Positions 1 to 9,311 of a stretch of 64,000 nt of DNA are shown here, piece by piece. This stretch comes from a bacterium (GTDB lineage: Bacteria > CSSED10-310 > JAJRTK01). The notes beneath the pieces were generated by a model. That model ran no database searches, was not told where the DNA came from, and was given only the letters and a program-made list of their open reading frames with translations. Numbering within the stretch: position 1 is the first letter of the stretch; every line of letters starts with the position of its first letter. Both the position numbers and the translations under genes were made by a program. Location of the stretch: the NCBI GenBank assembly GCA_024278345.1, contig JAJRTK010000277.1:7287-71286 (forward strand), written 5' to 3'.

Positions 1-264
1 AACAAGGGCGATGCATGGTTGGCGGATCGGGTTTATTCCGGCGTGCCAGCCGGCATGGTAGGGTTGTGCCAGGCCATTGAAATCGGCAACATGAGCGGCC
101 TCTCCAATGTGCTCTACTGGCTGGAACAACGTGGAGTTGAGCCTGACAAGGATCTTGCGCGAGAAATCCTGCGCCATGCGAAAAAAGGCTCCCGAGTTCT
201 ATCGGACAAGGAGATTTGGGAGGTGATCGGGAGCCACCGGGACGACATCAAGGCAGGCACTTGA
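1..264 (+). CDS. 2-isopropylmalate/homocitrate synthase family protein, C-terminal fragment
   Basis: The gene runs in from outside the window; only the last 87 codons are present, in frame from base 1. The residues YSGVPAGMVG, IEIGNMSGLSNV and YWLEQRG match the C-terminal end of DRE-TIM metallolyases of the LeuA/NifV type, which condense acetyl-CoA with a 2-oxo acid. The catalytic TIM barrel lies upstream and cannot be seen, so the exact substrate (2-oxoisovalerate, 2-oxoglutarate or pyruvate) cannot be told. There is no LeuA-type allosteric regulatory domain after this segment, so it would be a short form if it is a true isopropylmalate synthase. Confidence 0.75.
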   Translation, partial: NKGDAWLADRVYSGVPAGMVGLCQAIEIGNMSGLSNVLYWLEQRGVEPDKDLAREILRHAKKGSRVLSDKEIWEVIGSHRDDIKAGT

Positions 265-374
265 TTCAACAGATTCTAGGGATGGAGGATGAACTTGGAA
301 TGTTTCGTAAACCGGGCCACGGCTGGAGCCTTCAGGAGACTGCCGTTCTCTCTCTTCTCTTACTGATTGGGAAC

Positions 375-956
375 ATGATGAAAAACTTACTCGACCGAGT
401 GAAGGAAAAGGGCGAGGAGCAGTTTCAACACCTGACCTCGGAAATCTTGGGGAACGAACGGCTCATGAATGCCGTGGAAACCGTTCTCAACACGAAGGGC
501 TACTTCGAGCGCAAGGTCGGCGTTGTACTCAACACCATGAATCTCGCTTCCCGGGTGGATGTCGATGAAATCAATGGGACACTCAAAGCCCAAGAGCGGC
601 GGTTGAAGCAGCTCACGAAGAAACTCGAGCTGATGAACCGCAAACTGGGAGAGTGGATGGCGAAAAACGAAGACCTGGCTGGAGCCGTCATGGCAGCCAA
701 TCGCCGCGTCGAAGCATTGACCGTTGAGCTTGCTTCGGCGAAAGCCAAGCCGGTCACGGCCTCCAAAAGGAAGCGCTCGCCAGCCAAGAAAACCAAGGGC
801 CGCTCCACTGCCAAGAGGCCCAAACAAGGCAGTCTAGCCAAATCCACCGCCACTTCCAGAGAAATGGAAGAAATGTGTCCTGTCTGCCATAAGCGTTTCC
901 GCAAGAAAACCTACAACCAACGCTATTGCAGTGCGAAGTGCCGGACAGCGGGATAG
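375..956 (+). CDS. Phasin-like coiled-coil protein with C-terminal zinc ribbon
   Basis: About 193 residues from the tandem ATGs at 375/378. Residues 1-100 are amphipathic helix (KNLLDRVKEKGEEQ, then a heptad-rich stretch near LKQLTKKLELMNRKL), resembling small phasin-like proteins of deltaproteobacteria and relatives. A Lys/Ala/Ser/Pro-rich linker of about 40 residues follows, then a compact CPVCHKRF...YCSAKC zinc ribbon at the end. The basic tail next to a zinc ribbon might bind nucleic acid; that is inference. The start is uncertain: the frame is open upstream to 282 and beyond, and no strong ribosome-binding site sits before 375. Function is not known. Confidence 0.6.
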   Translation: MMKNLLDRVKEKGEEQFQHLTSEILGNERLMNAVETVLNTKGYFERKVGVVLNTMNLASRVDVDEINGTLKAQERRLKQLTKKLELMNRKLGEWMAKNEDLAGAVMAANRRVEALTVELASAKAKPVTASKRKRSPAKKTKGRSTAKRPKQGSLAKSTATSREMEEMCPVCHKRFRKKTYNQRYCSAKCRTAG

Positions 957-1075
957 CCAGTGACAACCGATGTTCCATCTGCTTACCCATGAGGCACGAC
1001 CCGCCCACTCTGAGTCCACCGTTCGTTTCGGGTGGATCGTTCACCGTCGCGGCCTCTGCAGGATAGAGTCCCACC

Positions 1076-2464
1076 ATGCTCACGTGCTCACGCTGCGGAC
1101 TAGACAATCCGGAAACGAGGCTGTTTTGCCAAAACTGTGGGTTGGGCCTGGAGATCGTGGAGGGCTCCGGAGTCAGCGGACGGGATGCGCCGGTGGGAGA
1201 CTTCTATTTTGCCGGTCTCGTGGGCGGAGCCCTGAGCTTGCCCCTGTCAGGCGCTCTTTTCCTGGGACTGATGGAGTGGCTGAAAGCACCTGAAGACCCG
1301 GTGAGCGCGGCCCAAGTGTTGACTTTTTACCTGTCCAGGATCATGCCTCTATTGTTTGTTCTTGGCTGTGCGACTGGCACTGCCTGGCGAGCGAACCGAC
1401 GGGGTTTTGGCGCCTCTTATGGCCGAAGCTTCCTTGGTGCAGCCTGGGTCTGGGCCTTGGGCTCCATGCTAGCCAGTTGGGGAGGCGAAATCGCCTTGCT
1501 GGCCGCTTGCCTTCTTTCGCCTCTTGCAGCGGGCCGGGCGGGAGTCGGCCTCTTTCGCCCATGGCTTCCCCTGAGTCGTTTGCTTTGGTTGACGGCTGGA
1601 ACCGTGGCGGTCTCTGGTCTCCTCAGTTTGAAAAGCCCCTCTCTTTACAAGCCAAGCCTCCTGGATGGCGCGGGGAAAAAAATTCTCCTGGCCCATGGCG
1701 GAGAGGGCTGGGTCCTGCAGGCGGGAACCTCGCCCACACGCCTTGGCGCCCTGCCGGCAAACAGCATCGCGGTGGCTTGGATCGAGGGATCGCCCTGGGC
1801 GTTGACCACGGATTGTAGGCTCGTGGGGTTAGGCAATCCCAAGCGGGAAGAACAACATCTGTTTCAGTCTAACTGTTTGAAGGCTCTCCGGATCGGCGAC
1901 GCCATTTTTGCCCAAACCGGCAAGGGAATCCTTCGGTGGAACCCGGCAGTAGGAAGCTCGGTACTCTGGGCAACGGAGAGGGGAGCAGTCTTGTGGATGC
2001 AGCCTGGGGAGCTTGCGGAAGATCTCTTGGTGCAGATCAATCGGAACGATATTCTCTCCGCGAACCCGGGCGGCAAAACCAAGATGTATCGGGGAGCAGC
2101 GCTTCCGCTCTCGGCAAGAACGGCCATCAATCGTTCGGGAGATCAGGCTTGTTCGGTCATGGGGCAGAGTCTCTATTGCCACCACCTGCCGGGGGGGAGA
2201 TGGGAGGAGCGAGGGACAGGGCTTCGGGTCCGGGAGATCCGCGGGATTGCGTTCCTTGGCGGGCAACTGGTGGTGGGCTCGGAACGGGGGCTCTACCTGG
2301 GGCAAGGAACAGCCAATCACCCGTTCCGGCGACAGATTGCCGATGAATTTATGGAGGTTCGTGCCATCGACGGCGGCGTAGTGGCCGTGGGTACTCTAGG
2401 AATGGTCCATCTCGATCCCAGGGGCCGATGGAACCAGCTAGATTATCCGAAAGGAGCGGAATGA
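1076..2464 (+). CDS. Zinc-ribbon membrane protein with C-terminal propeller-like domain
   Basis: 462 residues. The N-terminus is a four-cysteine zinc ribbon (CSRCG at 4-8, CQNCG at 18-22), as in many bacterial double-zinc-ribbon membrane proteins. Residues about 45-185 hold roughly five hydrophobic segments. From about 195 the protein is soluble with repeated short beta strands (GEGWVLQAG, GKGILRWNP, ERGLYLGQG, LGMVHLDP) that look like a small beta-propeller, probably outside the membrane. The stop overlaps the next start as ATGA, so it is translationally coupled to the TolB-like lipoprotein. No specific family name can be given. Confidence 0.7.
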   Translation: MLTCSRCGLDNPETRLFCQNCGLGLEIVEGSGVSGRDAPVGDFYFAGLVGGALSLPLSGALFLGLMEWLKAPEDPVSAAQVLTFYLSRIMPLLFVLGCATGTAWRANRRGFGASYGRSFLGAAWVWALGSMLASWGGEIALLAACLLSPLAAGRAGVGLFRPWLPLSRLLWLTAGTVAVSGLLSLKSPSLYKPSLLDGAGKKILLAHGGEGWVLQAGTSPTRLGALPANSIAVAWIEGSPWALTTDCRLVGLGNPKREEQHLFQSNCLKALRIGDAIFAQTGKGILRWNPAVGSSVLWATERGAVLWMQPGELAEDLLVQINRNDILSANPGGKTKMYRGAALPLSARTAINRSGDQACSVMGQSLYCHHLPGGRWEERGTGLRVREIRGIAFLGGQLVVGSERGLYLGQGTANHPFRRQIADEFMEVRAIDGGVVAVGTLGMVHLDPRGRWNQLDYPKGAE

Positions 2465-3516
2465 CTCTCTTGTGGACCGAAAAAAACTCCACGGCGGACA
2501 TCCCAAGGAATGACCTTGTCAAAGTCCTGCTTTTTCCTCCTCATTTTGGACGATCCTTCACCGGCTGCCTCTTTTTCTTTTTGCTCTTCACAGCCTGTGG
2601 ACTCTCCAAGCGGTCGCCACTGAGATCTTTCCACCCCAAAGCAGAGCTTTTCCTGGAAAGCGCATCCGAAGGCGTCCCGTCACCAGACGGAAAATACCTG
2701 GCTTTTGTTCGGTCCTTGGGCGGGCGGGCATGGAATGCCGACCTCTTCTTGCTACAGAGAGAAACCGGCGAAATACAACGACTCACCAATAACCCCGACT
2801 ATGACGGACAACCGAGTTGGGCACCAAATTCCGAGCTCTTGGTCTACACGTCACGCCGGGGCGGAACGTCGAACCTCTTCTTGCTCTCCATCATCGATGG
2901 TGCTTCGAAACAGCTCACCTGGGGCGGGGGAAGCCAGCCAGATTTTTCACCCGATGGCGTGAGCATTGTCTATGTGGGAGAAGCCGCGGGCAATGCCGAT
3001 CTGTTTGTCACTTCACCACGAGGGGGGCTTTCTCAGCAGATCACGAAACATCCCGCAAAAGACCGGTTCCCTCGGTACAGCCCCAGTGGACGGTGGTTGG
3101 CTTTTTCCTCCGATCGCCTTGGCACCGAGGATATTTTCCTTCTGGATCTCACAACAAAGAAGATGCGGCGACTCACGGACCTCCCGGGTTCCGAGGTCCA
3201 ACCATGCTGGGCACCTGACTCCCGGACCATCGTCTTTTCCGGCACCGTTCCAAGTCGGCGAGGGACACCGAAAAGAGCGCTTTTCTCCACAGAGCTGCCC
3301 ACCGGCGATTCGCCGCCAGAACCCCATCCGCTGACCCAGTGCATCGGCACCGTGTACTGTTTGGCCGAATGGCCGAGGTTTGGCGACGAAGGGGCGCGGC
3401 TCTTCTTCACCGTGTCTACGACCCCCGTGCAGACCCATATCGCAAGTATCGAGACAGTGGAATTCGGACTGGCTACAAGAACTCCGGCTCAAGGAGATCT
3501 AACCGGTGAAGAATGA
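2461..3516 (+). CDS. TolB-like WD40 propeller lipoprotein
   Basis: 351 residues starting at the ATG that overlaps the previous stop (ATGA); an in-frame TTG/ATG farther upstream would lie inside the preceding gene. A hydrophobic segment ending LLFTAC at about residue 47 is a plausible lipobox, though it sits unusually far from the start. The body carries at least five PD40-type blades with the pattern PxWSPDG/Y-S-RxG (PDGKYLAF, PSWAPNSELLVY, PDFSPDGVSIVY, PRYSPSGRWLAF, PCWAPDSRTIVF), as in the TolB C-terminal propeller. It lacks the TolB N-terminal domain. Periplasmic or outer-membrane-anchored binding role inferred. Confidence 0.8.
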   Translation: MTLLWTEKNSTADIPRNDLVKVLLFPPHFGRSFTGCLFFFLLFTACGLSKRSPLRSFHPKAELFLESASEGVPSPDGKYLAFVRSLGGRAWNADLFLLQRETGEIQRLTNNPDYDGQPSWAPNSELLVYTSRRGGTSNLFLLSIIDGASKQLTWGGGSQPDFSPDGVSIVYVGEAAGNADLFVTSPRGGLSQQITKHPAKDRFPRYSPSGRWLAFSSDRLGTEDIFLLDLTTKKMRRLTDLPGSEVQPCWAPDSRTIVFSGTVPSRRGTPKRALFSTELPTGDSPPEPHPLTQCIGTVYCLAEWPRFGDEGARLFFTVSTTPVQTHIASIETVEFGLATRTPAQGDLTGEE

Positions 3517-5290
3517 ACACCCCAAGCTCCCTTGGCCAGTACGCAACTGTCACGCCGGATTGAAAGACTCTGTTCTAGGGGACATCACAGGCTGGCTGAT
3601 GCTCCTCGTCTTGGCAGGTGCCCTCTTCGCGAATCACCCTGCAACCGCGGGAAACAGGCACGCGACCGCATCCAAAAACTCGAGGATCGCGCAACTCGGA
3701 ATGGCAAACGGTGGTACTGCCGTCCTGCCTGGAGTGCTCATGCGCCAAGCGGAGCAACCGGGCAACATCGATGGAGGGCGACGAAACCGGGCGGTGCAAA
3801 CCGCAAACCCAATCCCCCATTTAGCGAGGGAAATGACAAAGGAACTTCTGGCGGCCTTTCCGGCGATCCAGGGGGAAGTCATCTCTGTGGACGGTGATCT
3901 GCTGGAGATCAGGGTCAAGGAGCCGGCGCGGCTCTGGACGCGACAGGTGGAGATTTACCGCTGCGAGCCCAAAGACCCCGACGGCCGCCCAACACTGGCC
4001 GACAAGATTGGCCAAGGCCGGATCATCAGCCTTGACCCTCCACTGGCGTACGTGGAAGTAGCAGCACAAACCACAGACATTTTACCCGGAGATCCGATTC
4101 GTTCTCAGAGCGGCACCATCACTCTAGGAATACCACCCTTGAAAGCGGCCCGGGGAACACCCCGAACATTGCGGGAATTGCTGCTTACGCGAATTGTCCA
4201 CGAATTGAGGACCACGGGCCGATTCCGTGCCAGTTTGCTCAAAGAGGACCTTTCCACCACCAACGGAGAGAACTCACACAGCTCTCTTGCCTGGCGAGGA
4301 GTCAACTATCTCCTCCACCTGCAGTATGTCGAGCAGGGTGGAGAAGCAACCCTCCTGGGACGCCTCCAGCGGGTGGAGGATGGCCGCAATGTTCAAGTGG
4401 TGGCCGTAGAAGCATTTCTTGGCCCAAGCTGGCCGACACTCGTGGCAAGTCTGGAGGAAAGCGGACGAACACCTCGTCTCCAAGTCATCCACCGGCAAAT
4501 CGATCTCGGTACTCGAATCGTAGCCTTGCGAATCGTGGAGAGAGCCGACTCTCCACAGCTCCTGGCCTTGAGCCGAAATGCCCTTCACGTCTTGTCAACA
4601 TCCGGCGGGGGGATCCAAGAGGGCCAAACTTACCATTGGCCGGCAAGTATGGCCACAAAGCGGTACTCCAAGGACTACACTGGCGCTATCGTGCCGGTGA
4701 GCAAGAGCCGTATCCTCCTTGGGCACACGTTGCTGGAACGGGGCCTGGCTCTCAACCCATCGACGGGAAAATTCCAGCAGCTTGGCGGTGAGATCAACCT
4801 TAGCGCATCACCGAACTGGCTTTGGGCAAGCTATTTTCGAGGTGGCAATACTTTTCGTTCGATCCGAGCCGGGGATCGCCCCCTTCCCCAGCCCGAAGCA
4901 GGACTGCGTTTTGCCAACTGGATAGCCCCCAACAAAGCTCTTGTGCAAGAACCTGACTACCGCTTGGCCCTCCTCGATCTCCGGACCGGCGAGCGGCGGA
5001 CTTTTTCTGGCTCCGTGGGAGCTGGTGTTTCCCTTATCCGAAAACCGATTGTCGCGGTTGCGGTCACGGAGCCTCTGGCGGGAGAGGAGTTGCGGCAAGT
5101 GGGAGATCGCGTTTCGCTTTACCGGCTAGGAAGCCGAGGACTGGAACTGATTTGGCGTTCAAGCTCGATCTCTGGTCCTGTACGTGCCACAACGCTGGGG
5201 TGGGCAGGCAACCAGCTCCACCTTCTTGCGGCTGAGGAGCGTCCCCACGGCAGTCGCCTTCATCTTTACTCGGGAATCGGCTTCCCTTGA
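3506..5290 (+). CDS. Large secreted protein, FlgT-like/propeller-like, unknown function
   Basis: 594 residues from a GTG that overlaps the preceding gene by 11 bases. A single hydrophobic segment (residues about 28-48) suggests a signal anchor. Residues about 110-210 contain a beta-rich stretch (IQGEVISVDGDLLEIRV, then IGQGRIISLDP) that recalls the SH3-like C-terminal part of FlgT-type proteins; the rest has propeller-like repeats without a clear family. It is the last gene of a three-gene overlapping unit with the zinc-ribbon membrane protein and TolB-like lipoprotein, so the three products probably act together at the envelope. Function unrecognised. Confidence 0.7.
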   Translation: MKNEHPKLPWPVRNCHAGLKDSVLGDITGWLMLLVLAGALFANHPATAGNRHATASKNSRIAQLGMANGGTAVLPGVLMRQAEQPGNIDGGRRNRAVQTANPIPHLAREMTKELLAAFPAIQGEVISVDGDLLEIRVKEPARLWTRQVEIYRCEPKDPDGRPTLADKIGQGRIISLDPPLAYVEVAAQTTDILPGDPIRSQSGTITLGIPPLKAARGTPRTLRELLLTRIVHELRTTGRFRASLLKEDLSTTNGENSHSSLAWRGVNYLLHLQYVEQGGEATLLGRLQRVEDGRNVQVVAVEAFLGPSWPTLVASLEESGRTPRLQVIHRQIDLGTRIVALRIVERADSPQLLALSRNALHVLSTSGGGIQEGQTYHWPASMATKRYSKDYTGAIVPVSKSRILLGHTLLERGLALNPSTGKFQQLGGEINLSASPNWLWASYFRGGNTFRSIRAGDRPLPQPEAGLRFANWIAPNKALVQEPDYRLALLDLRTGERRTFSGSVGAGVSLIRKPIVAVAVTEPLAGEELRQVGDRVSLYRLGSRGLELIWRSSSISGPVRATTLGWAGNQLHLLAAEERPHGSRLHLYSGIGFP

Positions 5291-5387
5291 TCCCGGCGCC
5301 CATGGGGTGGAAAAATTTTGTAACAGTGAGCGATCTGCGCTGTTCGCGGCGTGTTGGAGGAGTTATCCCAAAATCTCCAACAAGAAA

Positions 5388-5417
5388 CTTGACGACAACG
5401 CACTCAACTATTATATA
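5388..5417 (+). promoter_or_regulatory. dnaK promoter overlapped by HAIR-like HspR operator
   Basis: CTTGACG (5388-5394), seven bases, ACTCAAC (5402-5408) matches the HspR inverted repeat HAIR, consensus CTTGAGT-N7-ACTCAAG, at 11 of 14 positions. The same bases include a -35 box TTGACG (5389-5394) followed after exactly 17 bases by TATATA (5412-5417), so a bound repressor would cover the -35. The hspR gene lies in the same cluster (8760-9152). Transcription would begin near 5424, leaving a leader of about 150 bases before dnaK. Confidence 0.8.
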
Positions 5418-5575
5418 GTAGCCAGAACAATTCAAGACGGGGCCGGGTGAAAATCTCCTCGCTGAAGGAATTCATGGTTGGCTTGCGGCGACGAGACAAA
5501 AGAGCATGAAGTCGTGCAAGGAGGCTGACCCTAGCTCCCAGACACCGAACGTTCAAGCCTGGAGGCAAAGGCAAG

Positions 5576-7489
5576 ATGGGTAAAGTTATCGGGATTGATC
5601 TTGGAACGACGAACAGTGTCGTGGCGGTGATGGAAGGCGGCGAGGCAACCATCATTCCGAATCCGGAAGGCGCACGAACAACGCCATCGGTTGTTGCATT
5701 TGCCAAGGATGGGCAGAGGCTCGTGGGGCAGGTGGCGAAGCGGCAGGCCATCACGAATCCGGAGAAGACCGTCTATTCCATCAAGCGCTTCATGGGGCGA
5801 CGGTATGAAGAAGTCAGTGAAGAGATCAGCCTGGTCCCGTACAAGGTGATCCGCAACTCCAACGGCGATGCTCGCGTCGATATCGATGGCTCAGCTTTTT
5901 CGCCGCCAGAGATCTCCGCGATGGTGTTGCAAAAGCTCAAGGCGGCAGCGGAGGACTATCTGGGCGAGAAGGTTACTGAAGCGGTGATTACGGTTCCCGC
6001 GTATTTCAACGATGCTCAGCGGCAATCGACGAAGGATGCTGGAAAGATCGCGGGGCTGGAGGTGAAGCGTCTGGTCAACGAGCCAACGGCGGCGGCTCTC
6101 GCATTTGGCTTGGATAAAAAGAAGGAAGAGACCATCGCGGTTTACGATTTTGGTGGCGGGACGTTTGACATCTCGATCCTCGAAGTCGGAGACGGTGTGG
6201 TCGAGGTAAAATCGACGAACGGTGACACGCACCTTGGTGGAGACAACATCGATCAGCGGGTCATCGACTGGATCGTCACGGAGTTTAGGAAAGAACAGGG
6301 GATCGACCTTTCGCAGGATGCCATGGCAGCGCAGCGCCTCAAGGAGGCGGCGGAAAAAGCCAAGTGTGAGCTATCTACGCTGTCGGAGACAGATATCAAC
6401 TTGCCATTTATCACCGCGGACGCCAGCGGCCCCAAACACCTGAACCTCCGGCTATCCCGGAGCCGATTTGAGCAGCTCTGCGACGATCTGTTCGAGCGGA
6501 CTCTGGAGCCTTGTCGACGAGCATTGGCGGATGCGGGGCTCAAGGCAGGCGATATCGACGAAGTGGTTCTGGTTGGTGGATCGACGCGAATCCCAAAGAT
6601 CCAAGAGCTCGTGGAAAAGCTCTTTGAAAAACGGCCACACAAAGGCGTCAACCCCGACGAAGTCGTTGCTGCCGGAGCAGCCATTCAGGCCGGTGTTCTC
6701 TCCGGTGACGTGAAGGACCTGCTTCTCCTGGACGTCACCCCCCTCTCCCTGGGAATTGAGACTCTTGGTGGGGTCTTCACGAAGCTCATCGAACGAAACA
6801 CGACGATCCCGACGAAGAAGAGCGAGATCTTCTCCACGGCAGCCGACAACCAGTCCAGTGTGGAGATCCACGTTCTCCAGGGCGAACGTGAAATGGCCCG
6901 GCACAACCGGACGTTGGGCAAGTTTCATTTGGTGGGCATCCCGCCAGCGCCCCGGGGAGTTCCTCAGGTCGAGGTGACGTTTGACATTGATGCCAACGGT
7001 ATTGTGAACGTCTCGGCCAAGGATCTTGCCACGGGCAAGCAACAGCAAATCACGATCACATCTTCCAGCGGCCTGAGCGACGGTGAGATTGAGCGCATGG
7101 TTGATGACGCGGAATCGCACGCCGACGAGGATCGTGCAAATCGTGAGCTCATCGATCTTCGAAATCGGGCAGACAGCCTGGTTTACGGAACCGAAAAGAC
7201 GCTCAAGGAGCACAGGGAAAAACTTCCATTGGCCGACGTTACAGAGATCGAGAAGGCGATGGAGGAGACGAAGAAGGCCATCGAATCGAATGAGCGAGCC
7301 AGCATCGAATCAGCCCTGGAGCGTCTCACAACCGCGTCGCACAAGATGGCCGAAATCATGTACAAGCAGGCGGCTGAGCGGAACCAAGCCCAAGGATCTA
7401 CCTCCGGTGATTCGGGGCCCAGCACGGACGGCGAAACCGCCGCCCATGCAGATGATGTCGTTGATGCGGAATTCGAAGACGTGGACTAA
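5576..7489 (+). CDS. dnaK: Chaperone DnaK (Hsp70)
   Basis: 637 residues, the usual length. ATP-dependent folding chaperone in the cytoplasm, working with DnaJ and GrpE. Nucleotide-binding domain 1-380 with GIDLGTTNS at 5-13, [11 protein letters not shown] and [10 protein letters not shown]; interdomain linker [12 protein letters not shown] near 381; substrate-binding beta domain to about 505; helical lid; acidic tail ending AEFEDVD close to the bacterial EEVKD-type end. GGAGG at 5561-5565 precedes the ATG by ten bases. It heads the heat-shock cluster; no grpE is found in the window. Confidence 0.98.
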   Translation: MGKVIGIDLGTTNSVVAVMEGGEATIIPNPEGARTTPSVVAFAKDGQRLVGQVAKRQAITNPEKTVYSIKRFMGRRYEEVSEEISLVPYKVIRNSNGDARVDIDGSAFSPPEISAMVLQKLKAAAEDYLGEKVTEAVITVPAYFNDAQRQSTKDAGKIAGLEVKRLVNEPTAAALAFGLDKKKEETIAVYDFGGGTFDISILEVGDGVVEVKSTNGDTHLGGDNIDQRVIDWIVTEFRKEQGIDLSQDAMAAQRLKEAAEKAKCELSTLSETDINLPFITADASGPKHLNLRLSRSRFEQLCDDLFERTLEPCRRALADAGLKAGDIDEVVLVGGSTRIPKIQELVEKLFEKRPHKGVNPDEVVAAGAAIQAGVLSGDVKDLLLLDVTPLSLGIETLGGVFTKLIERNTTIPTKKSEIFSTAADNQSSVEIHVLQGEREMARHNRTLGKFHLVGIPPAPRGVPQVEVTFDIDANGIVNVSAKDLATGKQQQITITSSSGLSDGEIERMVDDAESHADEDRANRELIDLRNRADSLVYGTEKTLKEHREKLPLADVTEIEKAMEETKKAIESNERASIESALERLTTASHKMAEIMYKQAAERNQAQGSTSGDSGPSTDGETAAHADDVVDAEFEDVD

Positions 7490-7511
7490 GCAAGAGAATC
7501 GAACGGTACTC

Positions 7512-7539
7512 CCTGAGTTCCCGGAAACGGGAGCTCGGG
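7512..7539 (+). other. dnaK-dnaJ intercistronic GAAA-loop hairpin
   Basis: In the 152-base gap between dnaK and dnaJ a 12-bp stem (7512-7523 with 7528-7539, two G-U pairs) is closed by a GAAA tetraloop. There is no following U run, so it is not an intrinsic terminator. It could stabilise the dnaK message or partly block read-through into dnaJ, giving DnaK in excess; that role is inference. Confidence 0.55.
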
Positions 7540-7641
7540 AACCACTCATGGCGGTGGCGCCAATCGAGGCTTCCGGCTCGATAGGCCCGCCGCGCTTCCC
7601 TGGGAGCAGCTCGGTCTTGGAACCATGAGCTGTGAACATGC

Positions 7642-8748
7642 ATGTCGATGGACTTCTACCAGATAATGGGCGTGGACAAGGACGCGACTGGGAGCGAAAT
7701 CAAGCAGGCCTACCGGCGGCTGGCCCGGCGGCACCACCCCGATCTCAACCCTGGCGACACAGAAGCCGCGAAACGTTTTCAGGAGCTCCAGCATGCGTAT
7801 GAAGTACTGAGCGACCGCGGCAAGCGCCGCCGTTATGATCGCTTTGGTGCGGCGGCTTTTGGAGCCCAAAAGCCCGAAGCGCCCTTCGGGTTCGACTTTG
7901 CCTTCGATTCGGCCCGCTCCTGGGGAAAGAGCCTTGGAGAGCTCTTCAGCGACCTGTTTGCAGGCGGGGGCAGCGACAAGAAGCTGAGCCGGGGCAAAGA
8001 TATCCAGTACAACATGGAGCTGAGTTTCGAAGATTCGCTTCGCGGAGTCACGGCCACGATCAAGCTCCAGAAGGATGTGCGATGTTCACGATGCCAGGGC
8101 CGTGGTCGCATCCCCAGCGACCAGGAAACTCCCTGCCCTAGATGCGAGGGAACAGGAAAAGAAGAAGTGCGGCGGGGTCCTTTTCGTTTCTCCAGAGAAT
8201 GTAGCCGCTGCAACAGCTCTGGCGTTGTCAGGGACGAAACTTGCGAGCCTTGTTCGGGGCAAGGGCTGAAGAGAACGGAAGAACGGATCACTGTCAAAAT
8301 CCCCGCCGGAGTCGATGAGGGGTCCATCGTGCGGCTCCCTGGAAAAGGGGAGGCGGGGCCCTATGGAGGGGAATCAGGCGACCTCGTGATCCAGACTCAC
8401 GTGGTGCCTCATCCGTTTTTCGAAAGAAAAAACCTCAACATTTACTGCGAGATTCCCATCACTTTCGCCGAAGCCGCGCTGGGCGCAAGGATTCCCGTCC
8501 CCACCATCGATGGAATGGCCTCCATGAAGATTCCTCCGGGAACTCAAAGCGGGCAAGTCTTTCGGCTCCGGGAAAAAGGCGTCTCTCAAATGGACGGCAA
8601 CGGGCGGGGAAACCAATATGTCAAAGTAACCATCGCCGTTCCCAGCCTTATCGACGAAGACTCCAAAGAACTCATCCGCCATCTGGCCCACCGGCTGGCG
8701 CAAGAACCACGGGAAAAACTCTATCTCGAATCGGGGCTTCTGACCTAA
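7642..8748 (+). CDS. dnaJ: Co-chaperone DnaJ, first copy
   Basis: 368 residues, or 366 if the second ATG at 7648 is used. J domain at 5-70 with the HPD motif near residue 31, a short Gly-poor linker (GFDFAFDS...LFAGGGSD), a four-repeat zinc domain at about 145-210 (CSRCQGRG, CPRCEGTG, CSRCNSSG, CEPCSGQG) and the C-terminal substrate-binding domain. The G/F region is shorter than in classical DnaJ. Third zinc motif ends SSG instead of GxG. It stimulates DnaK ATPase. Lies between dnaK and hspR; only 11 bases before hspR, so co-transcribed. A weak ribosome-binding site precedes it. Confidence 0.95.
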   Translation: MSMDFYQIMGVDKDATGSEIKQAYRRLARRHHPDLNPGDTEAAKRFQELQHAYEVLSDRGKRRRYDRFGAAAFGAQKPEAPFGFDFAFDSARSWGKSLGELFSDLFAGGGSDKKLSRGKDIQYNMELSFEDSLRGVTATIKLQKDVRCSRCQGRGRIPSDQETPCPRCEGTGKEEVRRGPFRFSRECSRCNSSGVVRDETCEPCSGQGLKRTEERITVKIPAGVDEGSIVRLPGKGEAGPYGGESGDLVIQTHVVPHPFFERKNLNIYCEIPITFAEAALGARIPVPTIDGMASMKIPPGTQSGQVFRLREKGVSQMDGNGRGNQYVKVTIAVPSLIDEDSKELIRHLAHRLAQEPREKLYLESGLLT

Positions 8749-8759
8749 GAGGATGCAAA

Positions 8760-9152
8760 ATGAAGACAGGCTGCTACTCCATTGGCGTCGTCTCGGAAAT
8801 GTTGGGAATCCACCCTCAAACCATCCGCTACTACGAAAAAGTTGGGCTACTCCAACCGGCGCGCAGCCCCGGAAATACTAGGCTCTACTCCGACGAAGAT
8901 GTTCAGCGCGTCCAGGTGGTCCACAGCCTGGCTCGGGAACATGGCGTCAATATGGCTGGAATCCGGATCATTCTGAAGCTCCGGGACAAGTACGAGGAAG
9001 AACTCCGGCAAGTGGAAATGGAATACAGCGAGATGGTGGAGTATCTGATGCGCCTTGTGAAGAGCCACCTGGAGGATGATCTCGACAAGAATAGCGGGAC
9101 TCTGGTTCCAGTTTTTGCTAGAATGCCAATGCGGTGTGATCTGAGAGTTTAG
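8760..9152 (+). CDS. hspR: Heat-shock repressor HspR, MerR family
   Basis: 130 residues. N-terminal winged helix-turn-helix typical of MerR (YSIGVVSEMLGIHPQTIRYY, then GLLQPARS.GNTRLYSDEDV) and a helical C-terminal half. HspR proteins repress dnaK operons by binding HAIR repeats, usually with DnaK as co-repressor; the HAIR-like repeat at 5388-5408 upstream of dnaK fits this. The C-terminus ends MPMRCDLRV; the family often ends in a hydrophobic/basic tail of this kind. It follows dnaJ by 11 bases, giving an autoregulated dnaK-dnaJ-hspR operon. Confidence 0.92.
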   Translation: MKTGCYSIGVVSEMLGIHPQTIRYYEKVGLLQPARSPGNTRLYSDEDVQRVQVVHSLAREHGVNMAGIRIILKLRDKYEEELRQVEMEYSEMVEYLMRLVKSHLEDDLDKNSGTLVPVFARMPMRCDLRV

Positions 9153-9311
9153 TCCGTTGGCAGCGCTCCCGTGAACTGTCATCACCTTAGAGAACATGAT
9201 GTTTCACGACCGGACTTGGAGAAAAACAATTTGCCTAGACTCACTCCGGCCTTTGAGGCTTGATCGACTGACAACCACCTGAAAAAAAGAAACTTTCCGG
9301 AGCCACCAACG

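Noticed and set aside
9153-9311. Possible HAIR half-site before the second dnaJ (CTTGATC near GACTGAC)
   Set aside because: Only one half-site fits and the spacing is wrong; no -10 box follows.
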